This document shows positions 43,590 to 52,865 of a stretch of 64,000 bases of DNA, in pieces; the first letter of the stretch is position 1; each line of letters begins with the position of its first letter. Under the pieces are notes generated by a model. The model was not told where the DNA came from and ran no database searches. It saw only the letters and a program-made list of their open reading frames with translations. This DNA comes from Phycisphaerae bacterium (GTDB taxonomy: Bacteria > Planctomycetota > Phycisphaerae > Phycisphaerales > UBA1924), in assembly GCA_022180725.1 (NCBI GenBank), contig BQMO01000005.1, forward strand, positions 1-64,000, given 5' to 3'. The translations under genes were made by a program, and so were the position numbers.

Positions 43590-43955
43590 TTAGAGTCGGA
43601 TGCCCGCCAGCCCCAGCACCAGCGTCGTCAGCACTACGGCGGCGATGACGACGTACCGCCAGTCGCGCCGGGCCGCGAACACTATCAGCGTGGTCACGAC
43701 CCGCGCCACGGGCGTGAGCACGAGCAGCAGCACCCCGGCCTGCATGATCGCCGCCGCGTCACCCTCGCGCAGCCGCGCGAGCACCGTCGTGAGCGAGCGC
43801 AGGCCCGTCGGCGAGAACGGGGCGTAGACGGGCCGATCCTCGGGGTTCGCGCCGACGTACATCACCACGCCCGTGAGCAGCACCGCCGCCGCCAGCACCG
43901 TGCCCAGCGTGAGCAGCCGCGACACCCGCGTTTCGAGCGTGCCGTGCGGGTTCAT
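43590..43955 (-). CDS. DUF1634 membrane protein
   Basis: 121 residues with three hydrophobic helices (about 14-35, 67-86 and 97-117), matching the small DUF1634 family. Family members usually sit beside a TauE/SafE exporter, as here, where its ATG overlaps the stop of the exporter gene by 4 bp. The pair may form one transporter. Function otherwise unknown. Confidence 0.8.
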   Translation of the reverse strand: MNPHGTLETRVSRLLTLGTVLAAAVLLTGVVMYVGANPEDRPVYAPFSPTGLRSLTTVLARLREGDAAAIMQAGVLLLVLTPVARVVTTLIVFAARRDWRYVVIAAVVLTTLVLGLAGIRL

Positions 43956-44761
43956 GACAGCCCTCCCATCAGCGCCCGGCGGATGACTTCCAACCCCGAG
44001 AGCGCCACCAGCCCGGCGAACACCAGCCGCAGCGGCCCGACACGCACGCGGGCCAGCATCCGCGCGCCCGCGAGCGAACCGGCCAGCGCCCCCAGCGCGA
44101 CAGGGGCGGCCAGGGTCGGCTCGATCTGTCCGCGGTGGAAGTACACCCCCGCCGACGCCGCCGCCGTCACCCCGATCATGAAGTTGCTCGTCGCTGTCGA
44201 CGCCTTGAAGGGCATGCCCATCAGCCGATCCATCGCGAGCACTTTGAGAATGCCCCCGCCGATCCCCACCAGCGCCGAGAGCACCCCCGCGCCGAACATC
44301 ACCGCCAGCCCCGCGGGCACCCGCCCCACGCGGTACGGCCTGGGACCATCATGCGTCGGGCACGTCCCATCCAGCCCCAGCCGGCGTGACCACGCGTCGG
44401 GCGGACGCTGTACGTCCGCCGGCGGCGTCGCGGCCGAGGCGTACGCCGAGTAGAGCGCCGCCAGCCCGAAGAGCACGGCGATGGCCTCGCGTGGCGCCAC
44501 CCCCGCCAGGGCCGCCCCCGCCAGCGCCCCGAGCACCGTGGCGACCTCGAGCACCATCGCCACGCGAACGTTGGTGAACCCCTCGCGCACGAACGCGGCG
44601 GCCGCCCCCGACGACGTGGCCACCACCGCCACCAGCGACGCCCCGATCGCGTACTTCAAATCCACCCCGAAGGCCAGCACCATGAGCGGCACCAGCACCA
44701 CGCCCCCGCCCAGGCCCGTCAGCGCACCGACAAAGCCCGCCCCCACGGCGGCGAGCAGCAA
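43952..44761 (-). CDS. TauE/SafE-family exporter
   Basis: About 269 residues from a TTG at 44761; translation of the same helix is possible from further upstream codons, so the start is uncertain. It has two halves with the family glycine motif: ALTGLGGGVVLVPLM near the N-terminus and LVGIGGGILKVLAM in the middle. About eight membrane helices. The family exports sulfite, sulfoacetate or similar anions. It is paired with DUF1634. A Pro/Asp-rich loop with RRLGLDGTCPTH lies between the halves. Confidence 0.88.
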   Translation of the reverse strand: MLLAAVGAGFVGALTGLGGGVVLVPLMVLAFGVDLKYAIGASLVAVVATSSGAAAAFVREGFTNVRVAMVLEVATVLGALAGAALAGVAPREAIAVLFGLAALYSAYASAATPPADVQRPPDAWSRRLGLDGTCPTHDGPRPYRVGRVPAGLAVMFGAGVLSALVGIGGGILKVLAMDRLMGMPFKASTATSNFMIGVTAAASAGVYFHRGQIEPTLAAPVALGALAGSLAGARMLARVRVGPLRLVFAGLVALSGLEVIRRALMGGLS

Positions 44762-44917
44762 GAACAGCGTGAACCACAGCGCGTCGATGCCCCAAGGCTA
44801 CACGCCCGGCCCACGCCGCAATGCACGGCCCATCAGATCGACCGGTGTGGTCGCGTGCCGAACGATGCCCCGACACTCACCCAACGGGGGCCTTCCCTCG
44901 TCGGGAGCAGGTGTCCC

Positions 44918-45103
44918 TCACGGGCACGGTTCGCCACCGACGACCAGTTCGACCGCCTCGACGTCCAGCCCGTTGACGGCCCCGTCCTGGTTGAAGTCGG
45001 CGTCTGGCTGGCAGTAGTCGAGCATGTCGCCGCCGACGGCAAGTTCCTGCACCTCGACGTCAACACCGTTGACGGCCCCGTCACAGTTCACGTCGGCGTC
45101 GCA
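44918..45103 (-). repeat. Dockerin-like module, copy 1
   Basis: 61 codons plus stop: two EF-hand-like loops (Asp-x-Asn-x-Asp-Gly) separated by VGGDMLDYC, ending GGEPCP. One of five intact copies in the window. Confidence 0.85.
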
Positions 45104-47227
45104 CCCGGCGGGGTTGCACGACATGTTCGCGTACATGCCCGGCGTGCCGCGATCACCGCCCGCGGACGCCCACGAGCCGAAGGCGTCGCCGACAACCGAG
45201 AGCGTCCACGTGGACACGGTGTTCTGTCCGAGATTCTCGCGGCAGGTCTGCCCGCTGGCGTTCTGCGTGCGGATGGTGCCCGGGTAGGTCTGGTCACCGA
45301 AGTACAGCCGATCGACCATCTCGCCCGCGGCGTTGTAGAGGTGCAGCTGGTCGGCTCGGCCGAGGTTGTTCCCGCTGGTGGCGCCCAGTTGCCCGATTAC
45401 TTTCACGCTCGCGGGCAGGTTCCAGGCGGTGCGGAACACCGCCCCGGTGTTCTCGGTGATGACCACCGACTCGCCCGGCTGAACCGTGCCGAAGGCCGAG
45501 AGGTTGAACGCCCCGACCACGGCGTGGTCATCGTCGAACGACCACCCGGCCATGTCGATGGGGAAGTGCGACATGTTCGTGAACTCGACGAACTCCCCGT
45601 TGGCCCCGCTGTACATCCATTCGGTGAGGCGCATGCCCATCGTCTCGTTCAGCCCGTACTCGATGTAGTTCGGCCCGCGTTCGCTGAGCTCGGGGAGAAA
45701 CGAGAGCGAGCCGTAGGTGTTGGCGGCGGTGGCGGCGACGTAGTACGCCACGCGCTGCCCGGGCGTCGCGGCGATGGGCAGGAGCGCGCCGTACACCCCG
45801 TCGCCGGCCGCGCCGTCGCCCGAGGTGCCGTTGTCGTACATCTGCACGCGCTGATACACCACGCCGGGGTTGCGCCGGTAGAAGAGTTCCACCTTCGAGA
45901 TCGCGCTGCCGTTGGGCGACACCGCCGCCCGCACCCACACCTGCTGCGACGGGCTGGGCGTGTCGTCGGTGGGCGCGACCCAGGCGATGCTCGGCCCGTT
46001 GGCGGAGACCTCGGCGTTGTTGTTCAGGAATGTCGCCCGGTTGTTCACGAACTGCTGGAGGCCGACGATGCTTCCGCCCGCCAGGCCCGTGTACGGCATG
46101 TTCACCGTCTGCGTGAAGTTCTGCTGGAAGAGCGTGTACGAGTAGAGTTTCTTGGGGTCGGCCTGCACCGCCGCGTCGATGAGCGTGCGGTGGGCCGTGA
46201 AGATCGGCTCGAAGTACGCCCAGTTCAGGTTCGCCCGCGCCGTGCGGTAGTGGGCGAAGTACCGCTGGCGGTTCTCGGCGACCGCGAGCACACGGCTGAG
46301 CACGGGCTTGTTCGCCGCGGTGAAGTTCAGCGTGGGCGACCAGCTCGACTGGGTAAACGTCTCGTTCGCGTCGCGCTGGAGGAGGTGCGTCCGCCCGTCG
46401 AGCGGGTCGCGGTAGATGAAGAAGTCCGCCCCCTTGTTCACGTAACTGTCGTCGTCGGTCAGCAGGTTCTCGAGCGCCACCGACCAGATCGACGGATCGA
46501 TCGCGAAGACCAGGTCGATGTTCTGCCACGAGGTGAGCGGTTCGTTGGTGACGGCGTTGCACACGGCGATGAGCGCCGCCCACGGGTCGGCCAGCCCGCC
46601 GTCGTTCTGGATCTCGTACGCCCCGGAGTACCCCGCCGACGTCGCCCCGTTGTACCGCAGCCCGGGGCCGTTGGGGTTGTTCGGGCAGCGGATGCGCAGC
46701 CCGTCGGCGTTGGCGAAGCCCTGGCGCAGCACCGACTTGTCCGGCTGCTGCACGTTGATGTACACGCCCCAGTTCGCCCCGTTCAGCGTGAGCACGACAT
46801 GATTGGCCATCGAGTTGGGGATGAACTGCGCCACAAAGTTGTTGTACACCACCTCGCGGCAGAAGGTCGGATCGCGGAACCCGTTGTTCAGGTTCAGCGT
46901 GTCGTACCCCATCAACTCCTGATCCGGGTCGACGTGGTCCATGTCCACCTTCAGCGAGAACTTCTGCGACCCGCTGGGCAGCATGGTGTACGACGTGTTC
47001 CCGCGGATGCGCACCCCCACGTTCGGGTACGTCACCCCGTCGCACGTCAGGTCCGCCAGGATCGGGGTCTCCGACGCGTAGTTGCTCCGCAGCAGTGCTT
47101 CCCAGTTTGCGGCGTGGAACTGGATGTTGATCGTCCGCAGGATCGTCGGGTCATACAGCCCCTGCCCGAACGCGCTCCCCGACAGCAGCCCGAGAATCGA
47201 CACCAGCGACGCACGCATCGACATCAT
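44918..47227 (-). CDS. CotH-kinase-like secreted protein with lamin-tail-like domain and dockerin-like tail
   Basis: 769 residues from the ATG at 47227, preceded by AGGGAG. The leader MMSMRASLVSILGLLSGSAFGQ is a signal peptide. The next 400 residues match CotH: VGVRIRGNTSYTMLPSGSQKFSLKVDMD, LNLNNGFRDPTFCREVVYNNF, and WGVYINVQQPDKSVLRQGFAN. CotH proteins are atypical kinases known from spore coats and cellulosomes. After this come an Ig-like stretch and a lamin-tail-like domain (TEWMYSGANGEFVEFTNMS). The last 61 residues are the double dockerin-like module (Cys-bounded DVNCDGAVNGVDVE and DFNQDGAVNGLDVE). Confidence 0.88.
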   Translation of the reverse strand: MMSMRASLVSILGLLSGSAFGQGLYDPTILRTINIQFHAANWEALLRSNYASETPILADLTCDGVTYPNVGVRIRGNTSYTMLPSGSQKFSLKVDMDHVDPDQELMGYDTLNLNNGFRDPTFCREVVYNNFVAQFIPNSMANHVVLTLNGANWGVYINVQQPDKSVLRQGFANADGLRIRCPNNPNGPGLRYNGATSAGYSGAYEIQNDGGLADPWAALIAVCNAVTNEPLTSWQNIDLVFAIDPSIWSVALENLLTDDDSYVNKGADFFIYRDPLDGRTHLLQRDANETFTQSSWSPTLNFTAANKPVLSRVLAVAENRQRYFAHYRTARANLNWAYFEPIFTAHRTLIDAAVQADPKKLYSYTLFQQNFTQTVNMPYTGLAGGSIVGLQQFVNNRATFLNNNAEVSANGPSIAWVAPTDDTPSPSQQVWVRAAVSPNGSAISKVELFYRRNPGVVYQRVQMYDNGTSGDGAAGDGVYGALLPIAATPGQRVAYYVAATAANTYGSLSFLPELSERGPNYIEYGLNETMGMRLTEWMYSGANGEFVEFTNMSHFPIDMAGWSFDDDHAVVGAFNLSAFGTVQPGESVVITENTGAVFRTAWNLPASVKVIGQLGATSGNNLGRADQLHLYNAAGEMVDRLYFGDQTYPGTIRTQNASGQTCRENLGQNTVSTWTLSVVGDAFGSWASAGGDRGTPGMYANMSCNPAGCDADVNCDGAVNGVDVEVQELAVGGDMLDYCQPDADFNQDGAVNGLDVEAVELVVGGEPCP

Positions 47228-47470
47228 GGAGAAGTCTCCCTCGACACGGCCCGGTTGGCCGCGCGGCCCGTCCCCACGAGTCCGTATGCAGACGCCCCGA
47301 ACGTACGGCGCGGCTACACCGCCGCGGCCCAACGACGGCATTCTGTTCATATTGCGTCAATCCCGCACCGCGGGGACTTTCCATCAACCAATAATCCCAC
47401 GGCTATGCACGGGTGCCTGGCATTCCCAGAACATCCGTCAAACATGCCCCGTGCCATACGAAGCCGTTGT

Positions 47471-47656
47471 TCAGGGGCACGGCCCGCCGCCGACGACCAG
47501 TTCAACCGCCTCGACGTCGTTCCCGTTGACGGCGCCGTCCTGGTTGAAGTCGGCGTCGCTCGCGCAGTAATCGGCCATGTCGCCGCCGACGGCGGCTTCC
47601 TGCACTTCGATGTCGAAGCCGTTGACCGCGCCGTCACAGTTCACGTCGGCGTCGCA
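47471..47656 (-). repeat. Dockerin-like module, copy 2
   Basis: 61 codons plus stop, ending GGGPCP. Same Cys spacing as copy 1. Confidence 0.85.
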
Positions 47657-48448
47657 CTGCGCCCCGGGCAGGCCTTCGAGCAGGAAGGGGAAATCCTGCG
47701 CGAGGTCGGGGGCCTGGGCGGGCTTGCCGGTGTCGAGCGCGGGGAGCCACCCGCCAGGGAGCGATCCGTACGCCGCCTGATACTGCACGGCGTTGCCCGA
47801 GCCGCGTGAACCGGCACTGGTCACCGCCGGAGAGAACGCCCCGCCCTCGACGCCCGTGTACTGCCAGTCGATCCAGTACGTCCCCTCGCCGACGAACACG
47901 CCGGGAAGTTCAACGCGCGTGGCCCAGATCAGCCGCGTCGTGTCGGGCGTGGCGGGCAAAGGTTGGGTATTCGTATTGAAGACGCGGTAGACGCCGGTGC
48001 TGGTCGAGGTCACGGCGTGCGTGGTGGTGTCGCCCCAGACAATGAACGAGCCGGGGTCGCCGGGCCGGCCGATCCACAGGCGCACGGAAAGCCCGGTGAA
48101 CGGCGAGGCGGGTCCGCCCGCGCCGGGTTGATAGGCAAAGACCGTGAGCGATTGGAGCGTCCACCCGCCCGGGGGCACCGCGAAGTCGTCGGCGAAACGA
48201 AACTGGCCCGCGTCCTGGGCGTGCGTCGAGAACCCCGCCATGGCGTTGGCGAACCCGCCCGTCGCGGGGCACTCACTCCAGAAGAAGCCCGACGGCGCGG
48301 GCACACCGCTGAGGGAGATGTTCGAGGCGCCGAGCGCGGGCACGGCGGGATTCGCGCTCCCGTTGCTGTAGAGCGAATCGCCGAGCGCCTGAGGCCCGCA
48401 CAGGCAAACCATCGCAAGGGCGTGAACATAGGCCGGGCTCGCGTTCAT
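47471..48448 (-). CDS. Secreted protein with dockerin-like tail
   Basis: 325 residues. Signal-like start MNASPAYVHALAMVCLCGPQALG. The middle (FRFADDFAVPPGGWTLQSLTVFAYQPG, SVRLWIGRPGDPGSFIVWGD) looks like a beta-sandwich seen in other planctomycete and PEP-CTERM-type secreted proteins; the family is not named with certainty. It ends with the 61-residue double dockerin-like module (DVNCDGAVNGFDIE, DFNQDGAVNGNDVE). The ATG overlaps the stop of the DUF1501 gene (ATGA), so it is translationally coupled to it. Confidence 0.8.
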   Translation of the reverse strand: MNASPAYVHALAMVCLCGPQALGDSLYSNGSANPAVPALGASNISLSGVPAPSGFFWSECPATGGFANAMAGFSTHAQDAGQFRFADDFAVPPGGWTLQSLTVFAYQPGAGGPASPFTGLSVRLWIGRPGDPGSFIVWGDTTTHAVTSTSTGVYRVFNTNTQPLPATPDTTRLIWATRVELPGVFVGEGTYWIDWQYTGVEGGAFSPAVTSAGSRGSGNAVQYQAAYGSLPGGWLPALDTGKPAQAPDLAQDFPFLLEGLPGAQCDADVNCDGAVNGFDIEVQEAAVGGDMADYCASDADFNQDGAVNGNDVEAVELVVGGGPCP

Positions 48449-49764
48449 GAGACCACTCCCTGGAAGGCGGGCGTGTGCCCGGGGAAGATGTACGACAGGT
48501 CCGTGCCGCCCAGGCGTTCCTGCACGATCTCGGCGAGCACGTCGCGGTAGTCGATGGTGACGGCGAGGTCGAGCCCCTGGTACAACTGCCCGGGCCCCAG
48601 GCCCGGCCAGTTCGCCAGCACGCGCCCGCCGGTGACGGCGTTCCCCATGATGAGCGCGGCGTTGCCGTGCCCGTGGTCGGTCCCCGCCGAGCCGTTCTGC
48701 GCCACGCGCCGCCCGAACTCACTGAGCACCGTGACGATGTGCGAGGGCTGGACCGGCCCGTTATTCATGTCGGCATGGAAGGCCGCCAGGGCCTGGGCCA
48801 GTTGCGACATCAGCCCGGCCATGGTGCCGGTGAAGATGCCCTGGTTGGCGTGGGTATCCCACCCGCCCAGGTCGATGGCGACGGCCTCGACCCCGATCTG
48901 CGCCTTGAGGAGCGCCGCGGTGGACTTGAATGCCGTGCCGAAGTTCCCGGTGGGGTACACCGCCCCGCCCGAGGGTGCGTACCCCGCGAAGTTGATGGTG
49001 TTGAGCAGGTCGATGGTCTGCAGGGTGGTCATGGCGGCGGCATGGACGGGATCGGCGACCGGACCGTACAGATCCTGCAGCGCCGCCCGTCGCGACGCGA
49101 GCGTCGTCGAGGACCCGGCGATGTCGAACGTATCGAGGTTGGGGATGGGCAGGGTGTCGGGCGCGCCCACGAGCGTGCGCATCAGGCCGGTGCTGATCCC
49201 CACCGCCCGGAGGATGGCGTTGGGGCTCATCGGCGTGACACTCGCGAGGTGCCGCCCCAGCCAGCCCGTGCCCAGCGTCGGGTCCTGGGCCTTGCCGACT
49301 TCCATGAACCGCTGCGCGTCAAAGTGCGAACGCGAGGGGTCGTGCGACCCCGTGGCATGGACGAAGAGCAGTTGCCCGGACTGGTACGCCGGGAGGAGCG
49401 GGAGCATGGCGGCCGGCAGCCCGAAGAACCCGTCGAGGCTGGTCGCCTTGAGCGAGGGATCGACGTTCGCGTCGGGGGGCGCGACGTTCAGGGACGGCCG
49501 GGCGGTGTAGTAGTTCGGATCGCCGAAGGGCACGACCATGGTCAACCCGTCGCTGGCCCCGCGCAGGTAGACCGAGACGATGACGTCGCGCTGGCTGGAG
49601 CGGTGGCTCTCGGCGAGCGCGACGCGGGGGAGCCACGCCGGCGCCGCCGACGCCAGCGCCGCGACCCCGGACGCCGCGAGGAAGTTCCGCCGCGACAGGC
49701 GGAGGTACTCGTCGCACCCGCACGGGCCGCCGCTGGGTGCGTCATGGGCTGCATGGTCGGTCAT
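48445..49764 (-). CDS. DUF1501 protein with Tat-type leader
   Basis: 439 residues. The N-terminus carries LSRRNFLAASGVAALASAAP, a twin-arginine leader. DUF1501 features follow: VIVSVYLRGASDGLTMVVPF, GSHDPSRSHFDAQRFME, DLGGWDTHANQG and VTVLSEFGRRVAQNGSAGTDHG, a layout related to the alkaline-phosphatase/sulfatase superfamily. No substrate is known. It lies between DUF1800 (19 bp upstream) and a dockerin-tailed protein. This DUF1800-DUF1501 order is a frequent pair in planctomycetes and others. Confidence 0.92.
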   Translation of the reverse strand: MTDHAAHDAPSGGPCGCDEYLRLSRRNFLAASGVAALASAAPAWLPRVALAESHRSSQRDVIVSVYLRGASDGLTMVVPFGDPNYYTARPSLNVAPPDANVDPSLKATSLDGFFGLPAAMLPLLPAYQSGQLLFVHATGSHDPSRSHFDAQRFMEVGKAQDPTLGTGWLGRHLASVTPMSPNAILRAVGISTGLMRTLVGAPDTLPIPNLDTFDIAGSSTTLASRRAALQDLYGPVADPVHAAAMTTLQTIDLLNTINFAGYAPSGGAVYPTGNFGTAFKSTAALLKAQIGVEAVAIDLGGWDTHANQGIFTGTMAGLMSQLAQALAAFHADMNNGPVQPSHIVTVLSEFGRRVAQNGSAGTDHGHGNAALIMGNAVTGGRVLANWPGLGPGQLYQGLDLAVTIDYRDVLAEIVQERLGGTDLSYIFPGHTPAFQGVVS

Positions 49765-49783
49765 GGGCGGTGCTCCGGGGCGG

Positions 49784-51289
49784 CTAGTGCCATTGGAACG
49801 TGGGGCAGGACATGGCCAGGCCGAGGGCCTCGCGCTGGCGCGTCAGCGTCGGGGTGTTGGGCAGCAGGAAGGTGCGGATGCGGTCGCGCTCGGCCTGGGT
49901 CAGTTCGCCCCCGAACGCCGACGCGTTGATCTTGTCGGCCATCTGGTCCGCCGTCGATAGCCCGCTGAAGTACCCCGCGGTGTTCACCGTGATCCCGGCG
50001 TAGCCCGGATTGGTCAGTTGAGCGGCAAAGTTCCACCGCGCGATGATCAGCCCCACCCAGTAGTCGAGATCGTCCGGGTACCCGTCGGGCGTGGACCACA
50101 GGAATCGCGGCATGCCCGCGGCGACGAGCTGCGACCGCACGTTTGATGTCGAGGTAATCGTTGTCGGCGCCACGCGCAGGCAGTTGATGAACAGGTGCCA
50201 CGGACGCTTGTACTTGGGCGAGGCGGCGGCCAGGTAGTTGGGCTTCAACGCCGCGCGGATCATCGACTTGATGTCCCCGTTGCTCGACGTGTACGCCGCT
50301 GCGACCGAATCGATTACCCCCTGCGGCACGTCATACCCCAAGAGCCACAGGCACAGTTTCTTGGCGAGGTACCTCGCGGTGCTGGGGTGGTCGAGCAGGA
50401 TGTTCAGCACGTCCAACCCATCCTGAATGCCCGCCGTCGCCGACCGCGCGGGGATGACGTGCCCCAGCACGACCTTCTGCCCCGTGTCGTGCTGGTTCGA
50501 GTTGTACCGGAACGTGCCCGAGTTGGCCCCCTGGGTGTCGTTCCAGAACTGCCACCCGGTGAAGCACCGCGCCACCTGGATCACGTCCTGCTGCGTGTAG
50601 CCCCCGTCCACGCCCATGGTGTGGAGTTCCATGAGTTCCCGGGCGTAGTTCTCGTTGGGGTTGCCCGCGGTGCTCAGGTTGTTGTCGAGGTAGTCCAGCA
50701 TCGCCGGGCTGTGGGCGCTCGCGTCGATCAGCGCCCGGAAGTTTCCCAGCGCGTGCGGACGGATCACGTCGCGGTCGTCGATGGCCTTCAGGCGACGCAG
50801 GCGGTCGTCGGTCGCCGCCACGTTCAGGTGGTCGGTCCAGAACTCGACCATGCGCTCGAAGAACTGGCGTTTGGAGAGGGCCGCCCGCACGATCGCCGCC
50901 TCGACGCTCTCGTTGTACACCTGCCCTCCGGTCACGCCCAGCATCGCCTGGTACGTCATGGGGAGCGTGGTGAGCGCGCTCAACTGCGTCTCGACGGCCG
51001 TGTCGCTGATGGCCTGGTAGTTCAGGTGATACTCGAGGTAGGCGTCGTACCCGAGCGTGCGGGCGAGGTTCAGTTCCTCGTCCGTCACGCCGTACGTCAG
51101 CCGCCGAACCAGTTTGGTCAGCAGGCTCGACGGGTCCGCGTCCGCCGGCTCGGGCGGCGGGGCGGCGTGGGCCGAGGTTCCCCAGAACGCCGCCAGCCCG
51201 CTCGCCAGGGCCATGAGATCGCGACGGGAGACGCCCTCCGCCGGATGGTGCCGTCGGGCGTTCCGCGGTTCGATGAGCGATGAAGGCAT
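49784..51289 (-). CDS. DUF1800 protein with Tat-like leader
   Basis: 501 residues. VSRRDLMALASGLAAF near residue 20 resembles a twin-arginine signal. Family blocks are LVRRLTYGVTDEEL, FFERMVEFWTDHLNV, NPNENYARELMELHTMGVDGGYTQQDV and ARCFTGW. It is exported as a unit with DUF1501, and its role is unknown. First gene of a three-gene operon (DUF1800, DUF1501, dockerin-tailed protein). Confidence 0.92.
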   Translation of the reverse strand: MPSSLIEPRNARRHHPAEGVSRRDLMALASGLAAFWGTSAHAAPPPEPADADPSSLLTKLVRRLTYGVTDEELNLARTLGYDAYLEYHLNYQAISDTAVETQLSALTTLPMTYQAMLGVTGGQVYNESVEAAIVRAALSKRQFFERMVEFWTDHLNVAATDDRLRRLKAIDDRDVIRPHALGNFRALIDASAHSPAMLDYLDNNLSTAGNPNENYARELMELHTMGVDGGYTQQDVIQVARCFTGWQFWNDTQGANSGTFRYNSNQHDTGQKVVLGHVIPARSATAGIQDGLDVLNILLDHPSTARYLAKKLCLWLLGYDVPQGVIDSVAAAYTSSNGDIKSMIRAALKPNYLAAASPKYKRPWHLFINCLRVAPTTITSTSNVRSQLVAAGMPRFLWSTPDGYPDDLDYWVGLIIARWNFAAQLTNPGYAGITVNTAGYFSGLSTADQMADKINASAFGGELTQAERDRIRTFLLPNTPTLTRQREALGLAMSCPTFQWH

Positions 51290-51864
51290 ACAGGCCTCGC
51301 GGGGTTTGTCTGGCGGCCAGGCCGCGCCGATCTTCGTACGTTCAACGCCGAGGCGTGCGCATGATTGCGTACGTGGATGCCCGACACGATCATTGTCTCA
51401 TGCGCGATGGTCCGTGCAACCCTGATCGAATACGAACTCGGCCCGTGCGCCGACCATCGCCCGGGCTGGTTTCCATGCGGACCAGGCGTGGTTCACACCG
51501 AAAGCGAAGCGCGTTGGTTCACCGCGGAAGGTGGGAGTCGAGGTGGCCCTCGCGTCGCGCGAGAGAATCACGTGATTCCGTACAATCGTGCCTGGGCAAA
51601 TGATTTCGAGACCTCGCCAATGACGACGAACCGTGTCATGGTCGATTCAGGCATGCGTGATGGGCCGGCAATGGAGTGCAGAGCGTCGGACTGGATCGAC
51701 ACGGCCACAGAAGCCATGCCATGACGCGCACCCGTACGTGTTCCTAATCAATGATTGTCCCCTTCTAATCATGCTTGTGATTCGTGGGACTTGTGACATA
51801 CTGCGCGGCGAGGGACCGTGGATACCAGGAAGCCCGTGGTCCCTTGATCGTGGAGCCTCGTTCC
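51290..51864. other. Gene-free divergent region
   Basis: 575 bp between the DUF1800 start and the DNRLRE-type gene. Short open frames are present but have no coding look. Its lower GC near 51740-51790 suggests promoters for both sides. No tRNA, repeat array or clear palindrome found. Confidence 0.5.
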
Positions 51865-52722
51865 ATGCACAAGCATGTGATCTACGCGACGTTGGTCGGG
51901 TTGACACCGGCGGTCGCCGCGGACGTGGTTGTTCTGACGCCCAGCAAGGACAACACGCTGTACCAGAGCAGCACCGGGGCGTTGAGCAACGGCAAGGGAG
52001 ACTTCATCTTCTCGGGTCGGACGCTGAGCGAACTGAATCGCCGGGCCTTGATCGCATTCGACCTGTCCGCCGTGCCGCCGGGCGCGACCATCACCGGGGC
52101 GCGGCTGGTGCTGACCATGACGCGGACGATCTCCGGCCCGATGCCGATGTCGCTGCATCGGGTGACGGCCTCCTGGGGTGAGGGCACGTCGAACGCCACG
52201 GGCGCGGAAGGGCAGGGGGCCCCGGCCACGCCGGGCGACGCCACGTGGCTGCATCGATACTTCTCGACCTCGACCTGGTCCACGCCCGGGGGCGCGTTCG
52301 TGGCGACGCCGTCCCACACGGTCCCCGTGGACGGCGAAGCCGAGTATGAATGGGGCGGCGGGGGTGAACTGATTGACGACGTGGAGCATTGGATCGCCAA
52401 CCCGAGCGCGAACCACGGGTGGCTACTTCGCGGGGTCGAAAGCGAAGGCGGGACCGCGAAGCGGTTTGCCTCGCGTGAGCATCCCGACCCGGCATGGCAC
52501 CCGCGGCTGATCGTTTCATACACCACACCCGCGACGTGCAACCCGGACGTGAACTGCGATGGAGCGGCGAACGGGGTGGACGTGGAGGTTCAGGAGCGTG
52601 CGGTTGGAGGCGAACTCACGGACTACTGCGCTCCCGACCCGGACTTCAACCAGGACGGGGCCGTGAATGGGACGGATGTTGAGGCCGTCGAACGAGCGGT
52701 CGGTGGTGGGCCGTGCGACTAG
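51865..52722 (+). CDS. DNRLRE-domain secreted protein with dockerin-like tail
   Basis: 285 residues from the ATG at 51865, with GGAG ten nt upstream. The leader is MHKHVIYATLVGLTPAVAA. The DNRLRE-type beta-sandwich starts VVVLTPSKDNTLYQSS and runs through RALIAFDLSAVPPGATITGARL, then LHRVTASWGEGTSN and GWLLRGVE. Such domains occur in large surface proteins. It ends with a 61-residue module (DVNCDGAANGVDVE, DFNQDGAVNGTDVE), here with a final CD instead of CP. Function unknown, probably structural. Confidence 0.88.
   Translation: MHKHVIYATLVGLTPAVAADVVVLTPSKDNTLYQSSTGALSNGKGDFIFSGRTLSELNRRALIAFDLSAVPPGATITGARLVLTMTRTISGPMPMSLHRVTASWGEGTSNATGAEGQGAPATPGDATWLHRYFSTSTWSTPGGAFVATPSHTVPVDGEAEYEWGGGGELIDDVEHWIANPSANHGWLLRGVESEGGTAKRFASREHPDPAWHPRLIVSYTTPATCNPDVNCDGAANGVDVEVQERAVGGELTDYCAPDPDFNQDGAVNGTDVEAVERAVGGGPCD
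52537..52722 (+). repeat. Dockerin-like module, copy 3
   Basis: 61 codons plus stop, ending GGGPCD. It is the most divergent at the spacer (GGELTDYC). Confidence 0.85.
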
Positions 52723-52865
52723 CCGAACAGGGAAACGGAGAACCGAGACACCCGGCGTGATTCTGGTTATGTACGGGCATCGATGCATGAAAAACTGACG
52801 AAATTGATTGACGACAATGAGTTTATGAAGCACCTTATGAGCACCACCTGGAGGGGTGATCGTTC

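Noticed and set aside
51365..51724. Possible small gene in the DUF1800 upstream region
   Set aside because: No ribosome-binding site, no recognisable pattern, and two other frames are equally open there; treated as non-coding.
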